64,000 nucleotides of DNA from an uncultured Myxococcales bacterium (GCA_903929795.1 CAIYWC010000040.1:1-64000); one strand, 5' to 3'; counted from the stretch's first letter, positions 1-9,716 are shown. The notes: generated by a model from the letters alone, not told the origin. A program made the numbers and translations.

Positions 1-342
1 ACACCAGCAAGCCCGCCGGTCGCCGAATCCTTGCAGGCGACAAGCGCGAAGCGCTCCCGGCGGGCGCGGTAGCGTGTTGGGATCATGACATCTTCCAGGT
101 CTGACAGGGCTGACACCAGCAAGCCCACCGGTCGCCGAATCCCTGCAGGCTACAAGCGCGCAGCGCTCCCGGCGGGCGCGGTAGCGTGTTGGGATCATGA
201 CATCTTCCACGTCTGACAGGGCTGACACCAGCAAGCCCGCCGGTCGCCGAATCCTTGCAGGCGACAAGCGCGAAGCGCTCCCGGCGGGCGCGGTAGCGTG
301 TTGGGATCATGACATCTTCCAGGTCTGACAGGGCTGACACCA
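1..342. repeat. Three 112-bp tandem repeats carrying copies of the topB 3' end
   Basis: Three head-to-tail units occupy 1-112, 113-224 and 225-336, and a 6-base start of a fourth follows. Units 1 and 3 are identical; unit 2 differs from them at five single bases. Read on the minus strand, each unit starts with the last codons of topB (Gln-Pro-Cys-Gln-Thr-Trp-Lys-Met-Ser-stop) and continues into downstream DNA. The true topB stop is at 307-309, with copies of it at 195-197 and 83-85. The unit length is not a multiple of three and no frame crosses the array, so it looks non-coding. The array may continue beyond the left edge. Confidence 0.93.
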
Positions 343-2757
343 CAGATACCACGCTCGCTTCTTGCCGCTCCACAGCGGCGCCATCGGCAGCTGGCACGTC
401 GGGCAAGGCTCCAGCTGCGGCGGTCGCGGCAGTTGCGCCACATCAGACGTCGCCGGCCATGTGTCGCAGCGCTGGCAGCGCAGGTAGTACTGGCGCTTCT
501 TCTCGCTCCACACCAAGTGCGCGATCTGCCGGCAGGACTCGCACTTGACCAGCGCTGGCATCGGCGGCCGGCCGGCGGCGGCGTGCTCGTCCTGCTCCGC
601 GCCGCAGCACTGGCAGCGCTGTTTGCCGCCGCGCGTCGTCGAGACCGCGCCCGTGCAAAACCGGCACCGTGTCAGCGCTCTGCCCGCCTCGTCGACGTCC
701 CAGCTCACGCGGCATTGCGGGTCGGCGATGGCGCTGCATTGCACATAGCTGCGTCCTTCCCAAGCCTTGTGCAGCAGGTTCGAGCCGCAGCGCGGACACA
801 CCGCCAGCGCCGGCAGCCCCTGTGCGCGCGCCACGGTCGGCTTGCTGCGGCGGATACTCTCCACCAGCTCCGCCACGTACTTGCGGATGTCCGCCATGAA
901 CGCGTCGCGCGGCGCCAGACCGCGGCGAATCTGCTCCATCGCCGCCTCCCACTGGCCAGTCAGCAGCGGCGACTTCAGCGCATCCACCTGAATGCTGTCG
1001 ATCAGCGAAACGCCTTTCTCCGTCGGCACCAAATTCGTCGCCTTGCGCTCCTGCTTGCGCTCGACATAGCCGCGCTTGATCAGCGTCTCGATGATGTTGG
1101 CGCGCGTTGCCGGCGTCCCCAGCCCGGAATCCTTCATCGCGCCGCGCAGGTTCTCATCATCCAGCTCGCGCCCGGCGGTCTGCATCGCGGTCAGCAGATC
1201 GCCTTCCGTCATCGCTTTGGGCGGCGTCGTCTGTCCCTTGCGCGTCTGCACGTCCTGGGTCGTCACCGGCTCGCCCTTGCGCAGCCGCGGCAGCTTGCCG
1301 CTCTCGTCGCCTTCAGCCTTTTGCCGCGTCGGCTGCGGATCCACGCGCGACCAGCCCGGATTTTTCAGCACGTTGCCGTAGCTCTTGAACGTCTCGCCAT
1401 CCTGACCGCGCGCCTTGCCGACCGTTGTCACGACCTCAGTCTTCGCCTCCACCCGATCCGGAAACCACGCCGCCAGCAGGCGCCGCGCGATCAGGTCGTA
1501 GATTTTGCCCTGCTCATCGGGCAGCGACGGCGGCGGCGCCTTCTCCGTCACGGTCAGTCCGCTGTGGTCTTCGACCTCCTTGTCGTCGACGAATCGTTTG
1601 CCCAGCGCCGGCGGTCTTCCGCCACCCATCTGCTCGATTTCGCGGACAAATTCGCCGTACTGCGTCCGCCGTAGCGCATCCAGCCACTGCGGCGCCTTGG
1701 CCGCGTCCGCGTGCGTCAGGTGCCGCGAGTTGGTGCGCGGGTAGGAAATCAGTTTGGCTTCATACAGTTGCTGCGCAATCTCCAGCGCATGCTCCGCCGT
1801 CATGCCAAAGCGCTTGTTCGCCTCTTTTTGCAGCGCCGTCAGGTCGTACAGCAGCTCCGGTTTCTTCTTGTCGTCGCGCGCGCTGACCGCCGTCACCACG
1901 CCGGGCTGATCCCTGAGCTTGGCGACGAGCGCCAGCGCCTCGGCTTCGCGCTCCAGCCGGTCGTCATCGCGCGTCCCGGCCTTGCCGCCGTCCAGCACGA
2001 CCGCAACCTTGCGAAACCACGTGCCCTTGTACGATTGCCGCGGACCATCGCCGTCCGGTTCGGGCTGGAACTGCGCCTGAACGGTCCAGAAGTCCTTGGG
2101 CTCAAAGTGGTTGCGGTCCTTTTCCCGCGCCACGAGGATCGCCAGCGTCGGCGTCTGCACGCGGCCCACGCTGTAGACGCCCTCGCCGCCCAGGCTTTTG
2201 GCCACCAGCGTCTGCGCCCGCGTGCAGTTCAGGCCGACGAGCCAGTCCGCCTCCTGCCGGCAGCGCGCCGCGTCGGTCAGCCCGCGGTACGCCTCGTCCG
2301 GCTTCATCTTGGCCCACGCGTCGCGGATCGCCGCGTCGGTCAAGCTCGACGTCCACAGCCGCCGGACCGGCTTCTCGCAGCCCGCCAGCGCGTAGGCGAG
2401 GTGGAAAATCAGCTGACCTTCGCGCCCGGCGTCCGTCGCGTTGACGACGTCCTTGAGCTCCGGGTGCTGCAGCAGCTCGCGGACAGCGTGCCACTGGTCG
2501 ATCGTGCCCGGCGACGGCTCGTACTTGAACGGCGCGGGCAGCAGCGGCAGTGACGCCATGGTCCAGCGTTTGAGCGCCGGATCGTACGCCTCCGGGTCAA
2601 CCGCCTGCACAAGATGGCCGACGCACCACGTGACGACCAACGGCTCCCCGGTTTTGGCGTCGCGGCCATGGATGGCGTGACGTCCGGAGCCAGAAATGCC
2701 CAACGCCGCGGCAATCGCGCGGCCCATGCTGGGTTTTTCGGAGAGGATGAGGCGCAC
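307..2757 (-). CDS. topB: DNA topoisomerase III-like type IA topoisomerase with C-terminal zinc modules
   Basis: This is a type IA topoisomerase that relaxes or decatenates DNA through a 5'-phosphotyrosine intermediate. It starts as a typical Toprim domain (RLILSEKPSMGRAIA), and the active-site Tyr is Y339 in SYPRTNSR, close to the position in E. coli TopB. The GTG at 2757 is chosen because homology begins there and AGGGA lies 9 bases upstream; the frame stays open to 2952, but the extra residues are Arg/Pro-rich and unlike the family. At 816 residues it is longer than the usual 650 or so. The extra length, from about residue 650, holds paired-Cys modules (CPRC, CRFC/CQCC, CESC/CQRC, CPTC/CQPC) that probably bind zinc. 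The 3' end is copied in the tandem repeats just downstream. Confidence 0.93.
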   Translation of the reverse strand: MRLILSEKPSMGRAIAAALGISGSGRHAIHGRDAKTGEPLVVTWCVGHLVQAVDPEAYDPALKRWTMASLPLLPAPFKYEPSPGTIDQWHAVRELLQHPELKDVVNATDAGREGQLIFHLAYALAGCEKPVRRLWTSSLTDAAIRDAWAKMKPDEAYRGLTDAARCRQEADWLVGLNCTRAQTLVAKSLGGEGVYSVGRVQTPTLAILVAREKDRNHFEPKDFWTVQAQFQPEPDGDGPRQSYKGTWFRKVAVVLDGGKAGTRDDDRLEREAEALALVAKLRDQPGVVTAVSARDDKKKPELLYDLTALQKEANKRFGMTAEHALEIAQQLYEAKLISYPRTNSRHLTHADAAKAPQWLDALRRTQYGEFVREIEQMGGGRPPALGKRFVDDKEVEDHSGLTVTEKAPPPSLPDEQGKIYDLIARRLLAAWFPDRVEAKTEVVTTVGKARGQDGETFKSYGNVLKNPGWSRVDPQPTRQKAEGDESGKLPRLRKGEPVTTQDVQTRKGQTTPPKAMTEGDLLTAMQTAGRELDDENLRGAMKDSGLGTPATRANIIETLIKRGYVERKQERKATNLVPTEKGVSLIDSIQVDALKSPLLTGQWEAAMEQIRRGLAPRDAFMADIRKYVAELVESIRRSKPTVARAQGLPALAVCPRCGSNLLHKAWEGRSYVQCSAIADPQCRVSWDVDEAGRALTRCRFCTGAVSTTRGGKQRCQCCGAEQDEHAAAGRPPMPALVKCESCRQIAHLVWSEKKRQYYLRCQRCDTWPATSDVAQLPRPPQLEPCPTCQLPMAPLWSGKKRAWYLWCQPCQTWKMS

Positions 2758-3054
2758 GGGCAGCGATCCCTGGCCCACGGGCCGCGGCGGGAGCGTAGGG
2801 CGCGGCGGCGCGCGGCGCAAGGCGATGACCGCAAAAGCCGTTGGCGTCCCGCGGCAAAAGACTCTTTGCTTGACGCCCGGTCTCTGCGGTCGCAAGCTGA
2901 CCACGTGGGCTGATATGCGCGACGGACGCGCTACGAATCGCTGAGATAACAATCACTTGGACTGCGCCGAGGCCAGGCTTGAGCGGCAACGCCTTACGCC
3001 TGGACGCCGGGCGACGGCGGTTCTTTGTGGCAACTGCTGCAGCGATGGGGGAAA
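2758..3054. other. Intergenic region between divergent topB and the HD-GYP gene
   Basis: This 297-bp stretch separates two divergent genes and should hold both promoters. Reading frames cross it on both strands, but their translations are Arg/Pro-rich shadows without recognisable domains. I see no convincing -35/-10 pair, no RNA gene and no clear repeat. Confidence 0.5.
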
Positions 3055-4113
3055 ATGGCGAACGTGCTGCTGGTCGATGACGAGGAGGCCCTGCGCCAGA
3101 CGATGGCGTTGTTCCTGCGCCATGAGGGCCACGTCTGCCGGCTGGCCGGCGACGTCGACTCGGCACTGCTGGCGCTGGCGGCTGAGTCGGCGGACGTTGT
3201 GGTGTCGGACATCCGCATGCCGGGCGGCGGCGGCATCGCGCTGCTGGAGGCGGTCCGCGGCCTGGCATACCGCTGCGAAGTCATCATGGTGACTGGCGAT
3301 CCGACCGTGGAGACGGCGGTGCAGGCGATTCGCTGCGGGGCGTTTGACTACGTCGCCAAGCCGTTGACGCGGGCGCGGCTGTGCGGCGCGGTGGAAGCGG
3401 CGGCGACGCTCAAGTACGCCGCGGATGCCGACGTGCGCTACCGCGAGGATCTGGAGCGCTTGGTCGAGGCGCGGACGGCCAGCCTGCACGAGAGCTTGGA
3501 GCGGCTGCAGCGGACGGTCGAGAACACGACCCAGGCGCTCTCGCGCGCGCTGGAGATCCGCGACCCGTATACCGCCGGCCACCAGCGGCGCGTCACCCAC
3601 CTGTCCTGCGCGATCCACGACCGCTTGGGCGCGCAACGGCGGCTCTCGCCGCAGGGCCGCGACGGCCTGCGCATCGCTGGACTGCTGCACGACCTGGGCA
3701 AGCTGGCGATCCCCGCGGAAATTCTCGCCAAACCGGCGCGGCTCTCCAGCGTCGAAGTCAGCCTGATCCGCGCGCATCCGGTGATCGGCTGGGAGATCCT
3801 CAGCGGTCTGGATTTTGGCTGGCCGGTGGCGGAGATCGTCCGCCAGCACCACGAGCGCTGGGACGGCACCGGCTATCCCGATGGCCTCAAACGCGAGGAA
3901 ATCCGCCTGGAAGCGCGCATCCTCGGCGTCGCGGACGTGCTGGAAGCGATGGCCTCGCACCGCCCGTATCGGCCAGCGCTAGGCGTGGAAGTCGCACTCG
4001 AGGAGATCCGCAAAGGCAGCGGCACCGCCTTTGACCCGGAAGTTGTCGCGGCTTGCCTCAGCGTGTTCCTCGAAGACGGCTACGTGCTGGACAGCGGCGT
4101 GCTGGCCGACTGA
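3055..4113 (+). CDS. Response regulator with HD-GYP output domain
   Basis: This is a two-component response regulator whose output domain is predicted to hydrolyse cyclic di-GMP. The N-terminal receiver domain has the acidic pair D8/D9, the phospho-acceptor D52 in SDIRMP and the conserved Lys in the YVAKPL segment. A short helical linker leads to an HD-GYP domain with HDLGK near residue 212 and HHERWDGTGYPDGL near residue 265, so the metal ligands and the GYP signature are intact. The ATG at 3055 is preceded by a G-rich Shine-Dalgarno-like run only 3 bases away. A frame open from 3025 adds ten residues that receiver domains lack. No sensor kinase lies beside it; it is divergent from topB and convergent with the ferredoxin gene. 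Confidence 0.92.
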   Translation: MANVLLVDDEEALRQTMALFLRHEGHVCRLAGDVDSALLALAAESADVVVSDIRMPGGGGIALLEAVRGLAYRCEVIMVTGDPTVETAVQAIRCGAFDYVAKPLTRARLCGAVEAAATLKYAADADVRYREDLERLVEARTASLHESLERLQRTVENTTQALSRALEIRDPYTAGHQRRVTHLSCAIHDRLGAQRRLSPQGRDGLRIAGLLHDLGKLAIPAEILAKPARLSSVEVSLIRAHPVIGWEILSGLDFGWPVAEIVRQHHERWDGTGYPDGLKREEIRLEARILGVADVLEAMASHRPYRPALGVEVALEEIRKGSGTAFDPEVVAACLSVFLEDGYVLDSGVLAD

Positions 4114-4137
4114 CCCAGCGCCAGCACCCAGGGCACC

Positions 4138-4153
4138 CGCACTTCGCGGTGCG
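4138..4153. terminator. Possible weak terminator between convergent genes
   Basis: A 5-bp perfect stem (CGCAC/GTGCG) with a 6-base loop lies in the 43-bp gap between the convergent HD-GYP and ferredoxin genes. It has no T-run on either strand, so intrinsic termination is only a guess. Confidence 0.25.
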
Positions 4154-4156
4154 CCG

Positions 4157-4351
4157 TTAGGCGTCCAGGCTGACGCACGCGTCGACCGGGCAGACGTCCG
4201 CGCACTGCGGCTTGGGGTTGAAACCGACGCATTCCGTGCACTTGGCGGCGTCGATGACGTAGTAGTCGGCGCCTTCCGTGATCGCGTGGTTCGGGCACTC
4301 GGGTTCGCAGGCGCCACAGCTGTTGCAGTCTTCGGTAATCTTGAAAGCCAT
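4157..4351 (-). CDS. 2[4Fe-4S] ferredoxin, last gene of the kor-nuo unit
   Basis: This is a 64-residue bacterial-type ferredoxin. The first cluster motif is [12 protein letters not shown]. The second is CTEC, then an eight-residue stretch, then C and CP, which is the spacing of YfhL/Allochromatium-type low-potential ferredoxins. The ATG at 4351 is chosen because GGAGG lies five bases upstream; the ATG four codons earlier has no such site. The gene begins 31 bp after the nuoN stop on the same strand, so it probably shares the transcript with korAB and nuo. Its position suggests that it carries electrons from the 2-oxoacid oxidoreductase to the complex I encoded in the same unit; that role is an inference. 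Confidence 0.93.
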   Translation of the reverse strand: MAFKITEDCNSCGACEPECPNHAITEGADYYVIDAAKCTECVGFNPKPQCADVCPVDACVSLDA

Positions 4352-4382
4352 CCTATCCTCCATAAAATCAAGGCCCTGGCGG

Positions 4383-5813
4383 TCATTGCCCCAAGGCTTG
4401 CAGCCAAACGGCGGCGCTCGAGCGCACCGCTTCGTACACCGTCGGCACCACGCCGAGCAGCATGGACGCCGCCGTCGTCACCAGCAGCGCCGCGCCCAGC
4501 ATTGCGCCGGGCTTGAGCGGCACCGCGCCTTGCGCCGGCGATTCGATGTACATCTGCCGGACAATCCGCAGGTAGTAGTACAGCGACACCGTGGAATTCA
4601 CGGCCGCCACGCCGACCAGCCAATGGTAGCCAGCCTGCGCCGCGACGGAAAACAGCAGGAATTTGCCAACAAAACCCGACAGCGGCGGGATGCCGGCGAG
4701 GCCAAACAGGCCAAACATCATCGCCAGCGCGAGCAGCGGGTTGAGCTGCGACAGCCCGCGGTAATCGGTGATCTGCGTGCTGCCCGTCTGCTGGTTGTGC
4801 AGGATAATCACAGCAAAAACAGAGAGATTGGTCATCGCGTAGACAAGCAGGTAGAAGACCATCGCCGCCGCGCCCACGCTGCCACCGGCCAAAAAGCCCA
4901 GCAGCAAGTAGCCGGCCTGCGAAATCGCCGAAAATGCCATGAATCGCAAGATGTTGCGCTGCACGATCGCCACCAAATTGCCCACCGTCATGGTCGCGGT
5001 CGCCAACAGCGCAATGGCAAAGCTCGCGTCGTGCAGGAACGGCCGGAATACGCGAAAGCCCACGAGCATCAGCACGGCCAGGCCCGCGGCCTTGGACGCC
5101 ACCGACAGCCACGCGGTCACCGGCGGCGGCGCGCCCTGGTAGACCTCCGGCGCCCACATGTGGAACGGCACGAGCGTCAGCTTGAAGCCCACGCCGGCGA
5201 CCACAAGCGCGCCAGCGAACAGCGTCGTGCGATCGGCATGCAGCAGCGCAGGCATGGCGTCCAGGCGCATCGTCCCGGTCAGCCCGTACAGCGTGCCAAA
5301 GCCGTAGAGCAGCAGCGCAGACGCCAGCGCACCGATGACCATGTATTTCAGCCCCGCCTCGCCGCCCAGCGCGTCGCGCCGCCAGGCCGCCAGCAGAAAC
5401 AGCGGGATCGTCGCGAGCTCCAGCGCCACGTACAGCGTGATCAGGTCGCGGGTCGACGCCAGCAGCAGCATCCCGGTCAGGTTGAACAGCAGAATCGTCA
5501 GGAATTCCCCTGGGCTGTGCAGCTTGCGCGCTTCGGGCGCCGCGCTCTCCAGCACGCCCGACGTCAGCGCGATCGTCAGGAACGCCGCGAGCAGAAACGT
5601 CAGCTTGAACCACCAGGCCAGCGCGTCCATCGCAAACCGCCCGCCCAGGAGCACGCCGGTATCGGGCGTCAGCACGAGCGCGCCCGCCGCCACCGCCACG
5701 CCCGCGAGCGCGAGCGGAACCAGCAGGTCGCGCTGCTTCTCGGTCAGAAACAGGTCGAGCACGAGCAGGAGAAAGCCCGTGGCGACGACGATAAGTTCTG
5801 GCAGCATCAGCAT
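4383..5813 (-). CDS. nuoN: NADH-quinone oxidoreductase subunit N (complex I antiporter-like)
   Basis: This is one of three Mrp-antiporter-like membrane subunits of respiratory complex I. At 476 residues it is the usual length and is made of many hydrophobic helices. The diagnostic segment is [19 protein letters not shown] near residue 225, containing the broken-helix region, and a central Lys follows in SVASKAAGL. The ATG at 5813 has AAGGA upstream. The nuoM stop is 12 bp before it and the ferredoxin gene follows 31 bp after it. Nothing looks degraded, so an ion-pumping function is expected. Confidence 0.96.
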   Translation of the reverse strand: MLMLPELIVVATGFLLLVLDLFLTEKQRDLLVPLALAGVAVAAGALVLTPDTGVLLGGRFAMDALAWWFKLTFLLAAFLTIALTSGVLESAAPEARKLHSPGEFLTILLFNLTGMLLLASTRDLITLYVALELATIPLFLLAAWRRDALGGEAGLKYMVIGALASALLLYGFGTLYGLTGTMRLDAMPALLHADRTTLFAGALVVAGVGFKLTLVPFHMWAPEVYQGAPPPVTAWLSVASKAAGLAVLMLVGFRVFRPFLHDASFAIALLATATMTVGNLVAIVQRNILRFMAFSAISQAGYLLLGFLAGGSVGAAAMVFYLLVYAMTNLSVFAVIILHNQQTGSTQITDYRGLSQLNPLLALAMMFGLFGLAGIPPLSGFVGKFLLFSVAAQAGYHWLVGVAAVNSTVSLYYYLRIVRQMYIESPAQGAVPLKPGAMLGAALLVTTAASMLLGVVPTVYEAVRSSAAVWLQALGQ

Positions 5814-5825
5814 GAGGCGCTGTCC

Positions 5826-7376
5826 TTAAGGATGACCGGCGACCGCAAGGGCCCCGGTCGCGTGCAGGCGGTTCACAAACGGCAGGAGCGCGGCCTCGAT
5901 CAGGTCGATCAGCAGCCCGGGCACCAGACCGACGACGGCAAGCGTCACGACGAGGATGCCGGTCGACAGCTTCTCCGTGATCGTGGCGTCCGTGAGGTGT
6001 TCAAAATGCGGGTCGGTAATCGGCCCCTGGAAGACCTTGGCGAGGCCGCGCAGCACGTAAACCGCGGTCACGACGATGGACAGCGTCGCCACGACGGTCA
6101 AGGCACGCGTCAGCAGCGGGTCCGACCAGGCGTTGCCGAAGAAACCACCGAGAAACACGTGCGATTCCGCGACGAAGCCGGCAAAGCCCGGCAAGCCGAG
6201 CGACGCCATGCCGGCGATGTAAAAGCAAACGGCGAGCCACGGCATGACCTTGGCGAGGCCGCCCATGTCCGGGATGATGCGCGTGTGCGTGCGGCCGTAG
6301 ACCATGCCGATGAGCGCAAAGAACAGGCCGGTCATGACGCCGTGGCTGAACATCTGCAGGACCGCGCCTTTGAAGCCCATGAGGTTCAGGCTGGCGACGC
6401 CAAAGAGCACAAAACCGCAGTGGCTGACCGAGGAATACGCGGTGAAAAACTTGAGATCCGTCTGCTTGATGGCGCCGAACGCGCCGTACAGGATGTTCAC
6501 CGTCGTGAGCGCCATGAAGAACAGGCCCCAGTGCTGCGCGCCTTCGGGCAGCAGGTAGACGCCGATGCGCAGCGCGCCGTAGCCGCCCAGCTTCATCAGC
6601 ACGCCGGCGTGGAGCATGGACACCGCGGTCGGCGCCGAGGCGTGGCCGTCGGGCGACCAGGTGTGAAACGGATACAGCGCGCCGAGCACGCCGAAACCGA
6701 TGAAAATCAGCGGGAAAACCCAGCGCTGCATCTCGACCGGATAGTGGTGCTGGGCGAGCTGGGTGAGGTCAAACGTCGTGCCGCCGGCGTAGTGGTACAG
6801 CGCCAGCATGCCGACCAGGATGAACGCGGAGCCGACCATGAGCATCAGCGTCAGCTTCATCGCCGAGTATTCTTTCGGCCCGGTGCCCCAGACGCCGATG
6901 AGCAGGTACATCGGCAACACCGCGACTTCATAGAACATAAAGAACAGGAACATATCAAAGCTGAGAAACACGCCGAATACGCCGGTGACCAGCACGAGCA
7001 GCAGCGCAAAGAATTCCTTGGTGCGCACAATGACATTCCAGCTCGCCAGGACGCCGGTGAAGATGATGATCGAGGTGAGGATGACCATCGCCATCGTGAT
7101 GCCATCGATGCCGACCAAGTAGTCGACGCCGAGCGACTTGAACCACGGGACGCGCTCGACGAAGTACAGCTTGGTCAGCGTGGCGATCTTGGCCGCGGCG
7201 ATGTCCGGCGAGGCGAGTTGCCAAAAGCGCAGCGTCGTGAACGCCGTGAGCGCCAAGTGCGCGCCGGTGCCGGTCAGCGCGACCCAGCGGATGAGCTCCG
7301 GGCGCCGCGCGGGCACCGCCAGCACGGCGAGCGCGGTCAGAAAAGGCAACAGGATTAGCCAACTTGCGAGGCCCAT
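5826..7376 (-). CDS. nuoM: NADH-quinone oxidoreductase subunit M (complex I antiporter-like)
   Basis: This is the second Mrp-like proton channel subunit of complex I, 516 residues long. The family segment VDYLVGIDGITMAMVIL occurs about 90 residues in. The central signature FHTWSPDGHASAPTAVSM, followed by LHAGVLMKLGGYG, includes the conserved Lys of the channel. It starts 3 bp after the nuoL stop with a G-rich ribosome site inside the nuoL end, and is followed by nuoN after 12 bp. The tight spacing suggests translation from one polycistronic message. Confidence 0.96.
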   Translation of the reverse strand: MGLASWLILLPFLTALAVLAVPARRPELIRWVALTGTGAHLALTAFTTLRFWQLASPDIAAAKIATLTKLYFVERVPWFKSLGVDYLVGIDGITMAMVILTSIIIFTGVLASWNVIVRTKEFFALLLVLVTGVFGVFLSFDMFLFFMFYEVAVLPMYLLIGVWGTGPKEYSAMKLTLMLMVGSAFILVGMLALYHYAGGTTFDLTQLAQHHYPVEMQRWVFPLIFIGFGVLGALYPFHTWSPDGHASAPTAVSMLHAGVLMKLGGYGALRIGVYLLPEGAQHWGLFFMALTTVNILYGAFGAIKQTDLKFFTAYSSVSHCGFVLFGVASLNLMGFKGAVLQMFSHGVMTGLFFALIGMVYGRTHTRIIPDMGGLAKVMPWLAVCFYIAGMASLGLPGFAGFVAESHVFLGGFFGNAWSDPLLTRALTVVATLSIVVTAVYVLRGLAKVFQGPITDPHFEHLTDATITEKLSTGILVVTLAVVGLVPGLLIDLIEAALLPFVNRLHATGALAVAGHP

Positions 7377-7379
7377 GAG

Positions 7380-9362
7380 CTAATTTCCCCCAGCCTTCAA
7401 GACGCCCCAGAGCACGACGACCGCGGCGATCGCCCCGGAAACCAGCCACGAGCCGTAGGTCTGCACTTGGCCGGTCTGCAGCTTGCCCAACAGCAGGCCG
7501 GCGGTGCGCGTGAACCAGCCGCTCAGGTTGACGGCGCCGTCGACGACGTTGCGGTCAAACCAGGCGATCGGCGCGGCGACAAAGCGGAAGATGAGGCTGT
7601 GGGTGACGTAGAGGTAGAGCTCGTCGAAGTAGAATTTGGCCTTGATTGTCGTGTAGACGCGGCCCAGCTTGGCGACAAGCGCGTTGGCGCGGTCGGGGGC
7701 GCCGCCGTAGAGCAGCCAGGCGAGGCTGATGCCGGCGAGGGCGAGGATCGTGGACGGAATGGCGACGGCGAGGTCGATGCCCTCGTGCTCAGCCGGGCTG
7801 CCGGGCAGCTGGACCCACTCGGGAATGGGGATGAAGCCGGCGCCGATGCTGAGCACGCCGAGAAACGACATCGGCCCGAGCATGACCCACGGCGACTCGT
7901 GGGCGTGGTGCGCGTGCTCGCTCTTGGGCTCGCCCCAGAAGGTCACGAAATAAATGCGGAACATGTAAAACGCCGTCATGCCGGCGACGAGCAGGCCCAC
8001 GCCAAAGACGACCGTGTGGCCAGAGTGCAGCGCGGCGGCGAGGATCTCGTCCTTGGAGAAAAAGCCGGCGAACGGGTAGATGCCGGCGATGGCCAGGGTC
8101 GCGATGAGAAACAGCGCGTGCGTCACCGGCATGTGCTTGCGCAGGCCGCCCATGTGCCAGATATCATTGGAATGCACCGCATGAATGACCGATCCGGCGC
8201 CGAGAAACAGGAGCGCCTTGAAGAACGCATGCGTGAACAAGTGGAACATCGCCGCGGAGTAACCCAGTGGGTGCGCGAACGAGGCGACGCCGAGCGCAAA
8301 CATCATGTAGCCAAGCTGGGACAGCGTGGAAAACGCGAGCACGCGCTTGATGTCGTCCTGCGTGCAGCCGATAACGGCGGCGAACAGGCTGGTAAAGGCG
8401 CCGACGCACATCACGACGGTGAGCGCCTCGCCGGACGTGGCGAAGATCGGAAAGCAGCGGGCGACGAGGTAAACGCCGGCGACGACCATCGTGGCCGCGT
8501 GGATCAGCGCGGAGACCGGCGTGGGGCCTTCCATCGCGTCCGGCAGCCAGATATGCAGCGGAAACATGGCGCTTTTGCCGGCGCCGCCGGTGTAGATGAG
8601 CACCGCCGCCAGCGTCAGCACGCCCACGCCGAGAAAGTGCACGTTCAGCCCGGCAAGCTGCGCGAGCACGTCAGGCCGCGTCAGGAACGCGAAGTCGAGC
8701 GGCTGCAGGCCGTGGAGATCTTGCGTCATGCCAGCGTGGATCTGGCTGGCGTAAAAGCCGAGCACCAGGATGCCAAGGAAAAAGCCGAGATCAGCAAATC
8801 GCGTAACAATAAAGGCTTTTTTGGACGCGGAGACCGCCGACGGCTTCTCGAAGTAAAAGCCGATGAGGAAAAACGAGCTGGCGCCGACGAGCTCCCAGCA
8901 GACGTACATCTGCACGAGGTTGGGCGCCAGCACCAGGCCCAACATGCTGAACGTAAACAGGTTCAGAAACGCAAAGTAGCGGGCGTAGCCGGGCTCGCCG
9001 TGCATGTAGCCGGTCGAATAGAGGTGCACGAGCGTCGAAACGGTCGTCACCACGACCAGCAGCATCACGGAAATCGGGTCCAGCAGCGTGCCAATCGAGA
9101 TGCCAAAGCCGTCCTGGAAGTGCAGCCACATCGCCGACCATGGCGTAAGCGACGGCAGCGGCTGGCCATGCGGCACCAGGTGCAGGAAATCCCACGCCAG
9201 CAGCCAGGACAGCCCGGCGGAGGTCGCGACCGCCAGCGTCGCCACCGCGCCTGCGAGCCGCTCGGACACGGGCCGCAGCACCAGCCCGACCAGCAGAAAC
9301 GACACAAGCGGGATGGCCGGAATCAGCCAAGCGTGCGTCAGGACGAAGGAAAGCGGCGCCAT
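7380..9362 (-). CDS. nuoL: NADH-quinone oxidoreductase subunit L (complex I antiporter-like)
   Basis: This is the largest membrane subunit of complex I, 660 residues. It has the signature FPLHIWLPDAMEGPTPVSA, followed by LIHAATMVVAGVYL, and the acidic/Lys pattern of the channel helices. The region after about residue 510 fits the long lateral helix and final transmembrane segment of NuoL. The start is the ATG at 9362, 3 bp after the nuoK stop; nuoM follows 3 bp after its own stop. Length and order match the standard nuoKLMN string. Confidence 0.96.
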   Translation of the reverse strand: MAPLSFVLTHAWLIPAIPLVSFLLVGLVLRPVSERLAGAVATLAVATSAGLSWLLAWDFLHLVPHGQPLPSLTPWSAMWLHFQDGFGISIGTLLDPISVMLLVVVTTVSTLVHLYSTGYMHGEPGYARYFAFLNLFTFSMLGLVLAPNLVQMYVCWELVGASSFFLIGFYFEKPSAVSASKKAFIVTRFADLGFFLGILVLGFYASQIHAGMTQDLHGLQPLDFAFLTRPDVLAQLAGLNVHFLGVGVLTLAAVLIYTGGAGKSAMFPLHIWLPDAMEGPTPVSALIHAATMVVAGVYLVARCFPIFATSGEALTVVMCVGAFTSLFAAVIGCTQDDIKRVLAFSTLSQLGYMMFALGVASFAHPLGYSAAMFHLFTHAFFKALLFLGAGSVIHAVHSNDIWHMGGLRKHMPVTHALFLIATLAIAGIYPFAGFFSKDEILAAALHSGHTVVFGVGLLVAGMTAFYMFRIYFVTFWGEPKSEHAHHAHESPWVMLGPMSFLGVLSIGAGFIPIPEWVQLPGSPAEHEGIDLAVAIPSTILALAGISLAWLLYGGAPDRANALVAKLGRVYTTIKAKFYFDELYLYVTHSLIFRFVAAPIAWFDRNVVDGAVNLSGWFTRTAGLLLGKLQTGQVQTYGSWLVSGAIAAVVVLWGVLKAGGN

Positions 9363-9365
9363 GGT

Positions 9366-9716
9366 TCAGTCCTTCAGTGCGTCCAGGCGGGTGACGTCGA
9401 CGGTGCGGCGCTCGGCGTACATCGCCACAAAAATCGCCATGCCGACGACGACTTCCGCCGCCGCGACGGCGATGACGAAGATGGTCATGACGGCGCCGTC
9501 CAGCCGCTCAGCGCCGCCCAAGTTCGTCGGCGCAAGGTAGCGATTGAACAGGACAAAATTCACCGCCGCGGCGTTCAAGCACAGCTCGAGCGACATCAGC
9601 ACGCCGACGGCGTTGCGCCGCGTCAACATGCCGTAAATCCCGATGGAAAACAGCGCGGACGTGAGCACAAGCCAGTGCGTGAGCGTGGGCGCGTGGCCGG
9701 CGAGGAAATCAGCCAT
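9366..9716 (-). CDS. nuoK: NADH-quinone oxidoreductase subunit K
   Basis: This small complex I membrane subunit (MrpC-like) has 116 residues and three predicted helices. The acidic residues that line the proton path are present: Glu in LMSLELCLNAAAVNF and Glu in AAAEVVVGMA. The ATG at 9716 overlaps the end of nuoJ by 8 bp, which suggests translational coupling. A frame open to 9758 adds 14 Arg/Ser-rich residues that other NuoK proteins lack, so the internal ATG is preferred. Confidence 0.95.
   Translation of the reverse strand: MADFLAGHAPTLTHWLVLTSALFSIGIYGMLTRRNAVGVLMSLELCLNAAAVNFVLFNRYLAPTNLGGAERLDGAVMTIFVIAVAAAEVVVGMAIFVAMYAERRTVDVTRLDALKD

Noticed and set aside
1-342. CRISPR array
   Set aside because: Units are 112 bp, directly adjacent and without unique spacers; this is a tandem duplication.
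433-1674. 413-codon frame antisense to topB
   Set aside because: Arg/Ala/His-rich shadow of a conserved topoisomerase.
4278-7358. 1026-codon open frame on the plus strand opposite nuoN and nuoM
   Set aside because: It is antisense to two well-conserved genes, its translation is dominated by Arg, His, Gln and Glu with no domain, and such shadows are expected in GC-rich DNA.
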